This document shows, one piece after another, positions 6,569-9,409 of a DNA stretch of 9,409 bases. Within the stretch, counting starts at the first letter, position 1, and each line of letters starts with the position of its first letter. Position numbers and translations under genes: made by a program. The notes beneath the pieces were generated by a model. That model saw only the letters and a program-made list of their open reading frames with translations, had not been told where the DNA came from and did no database searches. The DNA comes from Saprospiraceae bacterium. Lineage in GTDB: Bacteria > Bacteroidota > Bacteroidia > Chitinophagales > Saprospiraceae. The DNA is taken from contig JAJCYJ010000026.1 in NCBI GenBank assembly GCA_029262975.1, positions 1 through 9,409 on the forward strand. The letters run 5' to 3'.

Positions 6569-8355
6569 TCAGACATAGTTTGATTGCTTAAATCTTTCAT
6601 TGTGGCTTTCAGGTTTGCCATTTCACCTGAGATCGATTCATATTTTTCAAAAAGCGAAGCCAACATTTCTTGTTGTGACTGTATTACTTTATCCTGCGAA
6701 TTAATAATTTGCTGTTGCTCTTTAATGGCTTCATTCAGTAATGCTGTGATTTTTGCATAATCAACTGCTTTATAACCATCACCATTTGTTCGTACAACTT
6801 CTGGAAGTACGGTCTCAACATTTTGTGCGATGAATCCAACTTGCTTGGTTGTAGGAAAGTTTCTACTTGCAAATTCCTCAGTTCTAAAGTCATAAGTTAC
6901 CCCTTCTATGGACATTACCTTTTGAAGTGCTGATCCTATTGGGGCGATATTCTTTTTAAATCTTTTGTCCGAACTAGAGTGTACCCTTACTGCGAGGATA
7001 TCTCCATTAACTTCTAATTTTACATTTGACGTAGCGCTGTTAGGTGTAAACGCACCTGTACCTATTGCCACTCTACCATCATTTGCAATGACTGTCGTAT
7101 CTGCACCATCTTCACTTACAAAGAGCAGATTATAACCGAATCCAGATGGTCCCATTGTCATCGTTCGTTCTCCAGTCAGAGTCCCATTATGCCGATAGAT
7201 TACACTATCTGTTTCAGTTCCCAAAATAGTAGCGGCATCAATATTGATAATATTGCCACTGCCATCTATCCCTAGAATATTATTAAAAACGGTTTCCGTA
7301 GGTTTTGAAGGATATTCATTTAGTCTTACTACACCTATCATTTTAATACTGTCTAAAGTGGCATCTATGACTACATCAGAGGTATTATTTGCGGTAATAT
7401 TTACACTGGTTTCGCCTGTTAAATCCAAAGATCCTGCAGTACTGGTCATACTGACGTTACCTGTGGAAGAGGTCGTGCTTAAGTCTCCTGTTGCGGTTAT
7501 ATCTGTTGTGCCAGTCGACGTAATTGAAGTGTTGGAAGAAGAAGTAAAAGTAGTATTAACAGAGTTTACGTTAAAGGAATCTACATCTGTGAAGGTAAGA
7601 TTGAAAGCAGCTCCAGTGAGGGTTCTGTCTTCATCAAGCGTACCATCAATTTTATAGAATATCAGATCTCTTAATGCTGCTGCTGTATCCGCCAATTGGA
7701 TATCAGTGGCGAAAAATGGTCCAAGATCGAAGTCGATTGAGTCTCTTTCTGTGTCAATCGTTTCATATCTGTCTTCGTAATATCTTAAGACTGTCTGGTC
7801 TCCAAAAGCATTATCAACAATTTTAATCTCATCGATTAACTCATTAATTTGAATTGTATCAAGGTCATTCGCCTTATTATTATTAACCAATGTTCTAATT
7901 TGATTGATGGAATCCGTTAGCTGAGTATTCGTTGAAAAGACACTGTCGAGGTTGGTCAAGTCTACACTTCCAAATATGTTAGTTGCGTTGTCAAGGGACA
8001 GAGTAGCTGTTGAGGCGTTTGTAACAAGATCCAGTGTCAATGGAAATTCAAGCACCTCACCATCTGGGTTGGTACCTAAGAAATAGGACTGAGTACCATA
8101 AAACTGCCCGAGACCATAACCATATAATTTCATCATCATGGCATCAACACTAGGAACATTTGTCGTCGTGCTTGTCGTAATACCAATCTCAAGACTATCT
8201 GTGACTATAAAAAGTTCACTAGCTCTTTCCATTTCTAAAAGTCGCTGGATTCCTATGTCAAGTGGTCGTTCACCAATCTTTACCTGGGCATTTATAATTT
8301 GTGTAGCGCAAATCACTAACCCAATTAGCAAGATGATTCTTGTAGTTTTCATCAT
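6562..8355 (-). CDS. Exported fibre protein with C-terminal peptidase S74 chaperone domain
   Basis: 597 residues from ATG at 8355. A TTG at 8358 precedes two consecutive ATG codons, and either ATG (8355 or 8352) is the likelier start; the region upstream is A/T-rich with no Shine-Dalgarno. A signal peptide (1-23) ends at INA|QVKIG. The middle holds two 'IY/FY...GTL..(D/E)R' modules (about 233 and 386), a pair of 'QL.D.....(I/L)R.L(V/I)' segments (140-158 and 215-233), and a Ser/Thr-rich run of 8-9-residue beta repeats (267-341). Residues about 458-535 are peptidase S74, the intramolecular chaperone of phage endosialidases and tail fibres. Its Ser-Lys dyad fits S462 and K467 in SSDKRFKKN, followed by GFIAQ (507-511) and 'VDYAKITALLNEAIKEQQ'. 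Residues about 537-590 form a predicted coiled coil. In this family the domain trimerises the fibre and then cuts itself off before the Ser. A signal peptide plus bacterial fibre modules suggest a cell-surface fibre, not a phage part. Confidence 0.92.
   Translation of the reverse strand: MMKTTRIILLIGLVICATQIINAQVKIGERPLDIGIQRLLEMERASELFIVTDSLEIGITTSTTTNVPSVDAMMMKLYGYGLGQFYGTQSYFLGTNPDGEVLEFPLTLDLVTNASTATLSLDNATNIFGSVDLTNLDSVFSTNTQLTDSINQIRTLVNNNKANDLDTIQINELIDEIKIVDNAFGDQTVLRYYEDRYETIDTERDSIDFDLGPFFATDIQLADTAAALRDLIFYKIDGTLDEDRTLTGAAFNLTFTDVDSFNVNSVNTTFTSSSNTSITSTGTTDITATGDLSTTSSTGNVSMTSTAGSLDLTGETSVNITANNTSDVVIDATLDSIKMIGVVRLNEYPSKPTETVFNNILGIDGSGNIINIDAATILGTETDSVIYRHNGTLTGERTMTMGPSGFGYNLLFVSEDGADTTVIANDGRVAIGTGAFTPNSATSNVKLEVNGDILAVRVHSSSDKRFKKNIAPIGSALQKVMSIEGVTYDFRTEEFASRNFPTTKQVGFIAQNVETVLPEVVRTNGDGYKAVDYAKITALLNEAIKEQQQIINSQDKVIQSQQEMLASLFEKYESISGEMANLKATMKDLSNQTMSEE
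7333..7557 (-). repeat. Ser/Thr-rich 8-9-residue beta repeats within the S74 fibre gene
   Basis: Residues 267-341 can be laid out as nine short rungs such as NTSITSTG, TTDITATG, DLSTTSSTG, NVSMTSTAG, SVNITANNT. A hydrophobic residue and Thr recur at the same place, often with a closing Gly. This periodicity is like that of phage fibre triple-beta-helix stalks. The copies are degenerate, so this is a structural repeat of the protein and not a recent DNA duplication. Confidence 0.6.
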
Positions 8356-8377
8356 CAATTAAATTTAAATTTTTAGC

Positions 8378-8416
8378 AATCAAATAAGTATACCGCCAGA
8401 ATACTGGCGATTGATT
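8378..8416 (-). promoter_or_regulatory. Hairpin in the leader of the full-length S74 fibre gene
   Basis: CGCCAG (8394-8399) and CTGGCG (8404-8409) form a perfect 6-bp stem with an AATA loop (TATT on the - strand). Outer arms AATCAA (8378-8383) and TTGATT (8411-8416) can add 6 bp across an asymmetric bulge. It lies about 25-60 nt ahead of the ATG and could stabilise the mRNA or be an operator. Its role is unknown. Confidence 0.4.
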
Positions 8417-8449
8417 ACTGCTTTTAGGGGATAACTTACTGCGGGGATA
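8415..8449. repeat. Two-copy direct repeat TTACTGC...GGGGATA in the S74 gene leader
   Basis: TTACTGC (8415-8421) plus GGGGATA (8427-8433) is repeated as TTACTGC (8436-8442) plus GGGGATA (8443-8449). The first copy has five extra bases (TTTTA) between the halves. The pair sits between the weak promoter candidate and the hairpin before the ATG, where a regulator could bind. No known operator is recognised. Confidence 0.5.
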
Positions 8450-8482
8450 CAGCAGAAGAGATATTTACTATCCTTCCAGATG

Positions 8483-8514
8483 CAAGTATAACAGTATTTT
8501 ACATATTAAAGAAA
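8483..8514 (-). promoter_or_regulatory. Weak Bacteroidota-type promoter candidate for the S74 gene
   Basis: On the - strand TTTC (8514-8511), then 20 nt, then TATACTTG (8490-8483). The consensus used by the Bacteroidota primary sigma factor is TTTG-N19-21-TAnnTTTG, so each box has one mismatch while the spacing is right. Transcription would start near 8476 and give a leader of about 120 nt containing the direct repeat and the hairpin. The DNA is AT-rich, so a chance match is quite possible. Confidence 0.28.
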
Positions 8515-8544
8515 AATTTAATATGTTTTTTTGATGAAAACATT

Positions 8545-8577
8545 AAAAAAGCCCCTTGCTGCTGTAACAAGAGGCTT
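8545..8577 (-). terminator. Intrinsic terminator after the partial S74 fibre gene
   Basis: Read on the - strand, AAGCCTCTTG pairs with CAAGGGGCTT (8577-8568 with 8558-8549) across a 9-nt loop. The only non-Watson-Crick position is a U-G wobble on this strand; on the + strand the same position would be a C-A mismatch. The stem runs into a tract of six T (8550-8545). It begins about 25 nt beyond the TAG at 8602. Direction, spacing and T tract all fit termination of the upstream S74 gene. Confidence 0.9.
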
Positions 8578-8591
8578 GAAAATTAGAACCT

Positions 8592-8616
8592 TCAGATGAA
8601 CCTAATCTTCATCTGA
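8592..8616 (-). other. Perfect 9-bp stem-loop with the stop codon in its loop
   Basis: TCAGATGAA (8592-8600) and TTCATCTGA (8608-8616) are perfect inverted repeats separated by 7 nt, and the TAG stop of the S74 fibre gene (8604-8602) lies in that loop. It is followed after 15 nt by the intrinsic terminator, giving two stacked hairpins. It may protect the mRNA 3' end or help termination; that is inference. Confidence 0.5.
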
Positions 8617-9409
8617 CACAGCGAGATTGCTAATACTTTTTATTAATTGTTTAATAGATGCAACCTCATCCGCAAGGTGGGCATTATATTCATTTGCCTT
8701 ATTTAATTGCTTTGAAAGGTTGTCTATTTCTTTTTGCTGCTCCTTAATAGCCTCATTTAATAGCGCAGTTAATTTGGCATAATCGATACTTTTATACCCT
8801 TGTGCATCTGTTTTTACAACTTCTGGTATAACTTGTTCAACATCTTGTGCAATAAATCCAAGTTGCTTAGTAGTTGGAAAGTTTCGATTTGCAAATTCTT
8901 CAGTTCTGAAGTTATACGTCACACCTTTTATAGATTGAACTTTATCAAGTGCATTATCAAGCTGAACAATATCTTTCTTAAATCTTGCATCTGAACTTGA
9001 ATGAACCTGTATTGCGAGAATATCTCCATTCACATCTAATCTAATGTCATTGGTTGTTCCGGTTCCTTGAGTTACCGTACCCCGCCCAATAGCCATACGG
9101 CCATCTGACGTTATAACAGTAGTATCCGTACCATCGATAAAGTTAAGGTCGAACGCTGCCATCGTCATATATCGCTCACTTGTTAGTGTCCCGTTATGTC
9201 TATAGATTACACTATCCGTCTCGGTGCCTAATATCTCATCAGCCGTAACTTCTATTACCTTTCCACTTGCATCGGAGGCAAGAATCGTCGTAAATGTTCC
9301 TTTGATATTATCTGATCCATAGATTTCCATATTCAATGTATCTGATAATATTACATCTGGTGTATTGATATCTACTGTACCAGTAGCTGCATTCACAACC
9401 ACATCCGCT
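8602..9409 (-). CDS. S74-domain fibre protein, C-terminal part, runs off right edge
   Basis: The frame is open to the window edge; a GTG at 9402 is only an internal Val in 'ADVVVNAATG', so the true start and any signal peptide lie outside. The 268 visible residues are a paralogue of the C-terminal half of the neighbouring 597-residue protein. They share 'ILGTETDSVIYRHNGTLT', 'LDVNGDILA', and the S74 core. The Ser-Lys dyad fits Ser at visible residue 139 and Lys at 144 in SSDARFKKD, followed by GFIAQDVE and 'IDYAKLTALLNEAIKEQQ', then a coiled coil to the end. By hand count about 64 of 87 residues of the S74 core are identical between the two. The domain should trimerise the fibre and then release itself by autocleavage before the Ser. 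The gene has its own terminator, so it is probably transcribed apart from its paralogue. The visible N-terminal part ('NAATGTVDINTPDVIL') resembles the end of a similar beta-repeat stalk. Confidence 0.9.
   Translation of the reverse strand, partial: ADVVVNAATGTVDINTPDVILSDTLNMEIYGSDNIKGTFTTILASDASGKVIEVTADEILGTETDSVIYRHNGTLTSERYMTMAAFDLNFIDGTDTTVITSDGRMAIGRGTVTQGTGTTNDIRLDVNGDILAIQVHSSSDARFKKDIVQLDNALDKVQSIKGVTYNFRTEEFANRNFPTTKQLGFIAQDVEQVIPEVVKTDAQGYKSIDYAKLTALLNEAIKEQQKEIDNLSKQLNKANEYNAHLADEVASIKQLIKSISNLAVSDED

Noticed and set aside
7244..7657. 137-codon + strand frame antisense to the S74 fibre gene
   Set aside because: It is the shadow of the Thr/Ser-rich repeat region; its Val/Ser/Leu-rich sequence follows from the codons on the other strand.
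9400..9402. GTG as a start codon for the partial S74 gene
   Set aside because: The frame is open to the window edge and the sequence before the GTG (Ala-Asp) continues the same beta-repeat style; no signal peptide follows.
6562..9409. Prophage or phage tail module, suggested by the S74 domains
   Set aside because: At least one S74 protein has a signal peptide, the modules are typical of Bacteroidota surface proteins, and no phage structural, lysis or integration gene is present.

Overview
The window looks like chromosomal DNA from a member of the Bacteroidota, possibly a marine or other aquatic one. I infer this from the AT-rich intergenic DNA, the lack of clear Shine-Dalgarno sequences, and the protein types. 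These are large exported mosaics with thrombospondin type 3 repeats, a MopE-like acidic motif, CBM6-like modules ending in 'REDG..(L/I)DKL', 'VGIGTTTP' fibre motifs, 'DDQ.L....L.G..L' repeats and peptidase S74 'tail fibre' C-termini. I cannot name the species.

Layout: at the left edge (1-378, + strand) is the C-terminal end of a GT4-type glycosyltransferase. All other genes are on the - strand and encode predicted exported surface or fibre proteins. Reading right to left, these are: a partial S74-domain fibre protein running off the right edge (8602-9409) and ending in an intrinsic terminator; a full-length S74 paralogue with a signal peptide (6562-8355), also ending in an intrinsic terminator; and a two-gene unit. 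The unit holds an 862-residue fibre-like protein with four 40-residue tandem repeats (3732-6320). Its stop overlaps the start of a 1133-residue multi-domain protein (334-3735) by 4 bases (ATGA). That last gene runs tail to tail into the glycosyltransferase gene and overlaps it by 45 bases.

How they may work together (inference): the three fibre proteins are built from the same two short modules in different order and number, so they look like a locally amplified family. Two end in an S74 self-cleaving trimerisation chaperone. The third ends in a different C-terminal domain and is translationally coupled to a protein carrying two carbohydrate-binding-like modules and calcium-binding repeats. 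A surface fibre or adhesin locus is the simplest reading. The chemistry is known only for S74; the biological role of each protein is not shown by the sequence.

No tRNA, rRNA, CRISPR array, insertion sequence or phage structural gene was seen. No type IX secretion C-terminal sorting domain was recognised in any of the four fibre or surface proteins.
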